Origin: Sphingomonas faeni
GTDB lineage: Bacteria; Pseudomonadota; Alphaproteobacteria; Sphingomonadales; Sphingomonadaceae
NCBI RefSeq assembly: GCF_030817315.1
Contig: NZ_JAUSZF010000001.1
Span: 2,995,001-3,059,000, forward strand
DNA: 64,000 bases
Direction of reading: 5' to 3'
The stretch's first letter is position 1; each line of letters starts with the position of its first letter. Below the pieces are notes generated by a model. The model made no database searches, was not told the origin of the DNA, and saw nothing but the letters and a program-made list of their open reading frames with translations. Shown here one piece after another: positions 63,968 to 64,000 of the stretch. The translations under genes were made by a program, and so were the position numbers.

Positions 63968-64000
63968 CGCCTGCGTGCTTTGACGAGACGAAAGGGCGGT

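Overview
The window is chromosomal DNA of a GC-rich alphaproteobacterium, most probably a member of the Sphingomonadaceae (Sphingomonas or a close relative). Supporting signs are class I lysyl-tRNA synthetase, a COQ9-family protein, a ubiquinol-cytochrome c chaperone, a TIGR02186 protein, a DUF4169 protein, an HWE-family histidine kinase, a sigma-EcfG-type promoter, metX-metW methionine synthesis, and a RibBA whose GTP cyclohydrolase II half has lost its zinc cysteines. The identification rests on reading alone; no database search was run. I see no rRNA operon, phage, integrase, insertion sequence or CRISPR array. The single tRNA is tRNA-Leu(GAG).

Layout. 1-6.2 kb: a secreted DUF11 protein (cut by the window edge), a 1679-residue outer-membrane DUF11/beta-barrel protein and a small protein. 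6.2-8.9 kb: a short basic protein, tRNA-Leu, a MATE exporter and a zinc-ribbon membrane protein. 9.1-11.9 kb: overlapping ftsE-ftsX-ydcF-like-plsC. 12.1-14.1 kb: hisC and prephenate dehydrogenase, divergent from metX-GNAT-metW (14.5-16.7 kb). 16.8-21.5 kb: a receiver-only response regulator meets, tail to tail, the run feoA-feoB-ssb-HWE kinase, which has a palindromic iron-type operator at its head. 21.6-26.4 kb: COQ9, a frameshifted EamA transporter, an Old Yellow Enzyme, a charged coiled-coil protein, a DUF1206 membrane protein behind an excellent EcfG promoter, and DUF4169. 26.4-30.6 kb: ribD-ribE-ribBA-ribH, a small membrane protein and tonB. 31-37 kb: gltX divergent from prs, then sucC and etfBA. 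37.5-46 kb: a second TonB-like protein, an acyltransferase, an M19 dipeptidase, an overlapping deacetylase/MFS pair, a 2'-5' RNA phosphodiesterase, lysyl-tRNA synthetase and a glycine-zipper protein. 46-51.4 kb: a DinG/XPD-like helicase, a SixA phosphatase, DUF177, the cytochrome bc1 chaperone and bamE. 51.6-57 kb: an NfrB-type glycosyltransferase overlapping an outer-membrane barrel gene, a TauE/TIGR02186 pair and a decayed HerA-like ATPase. 57-64 kb: a signal-peptide TonB-C protein, an M23 endopeptidase, an SUV3-like helicase with an S4 protein, ferredoxin fdxA and carD.

Most genes are housekeeping and packed in overlapping ATGA/GTGA units. Gaps between units are filled with palindromic intergenic elements of at least five sequence families (A-E below). 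One of them appears to have given rise to a 12-copy heptamer array upstream of metX. Three loci look broken: the EamA transporter (one extra base), the HerA-like ATPase (lost 5' half with the Walker A motif, plus a frameshift) and a faint PilZ-like remnant.

The parts most worth following up are the DUF11/giant-barrel surface locus, the NfrB-like glycosyltransferase with its barrel partner, the iron-to-SSB-to-kinase gene run, and the EcfG promoter in front of the DUF1206 gene.
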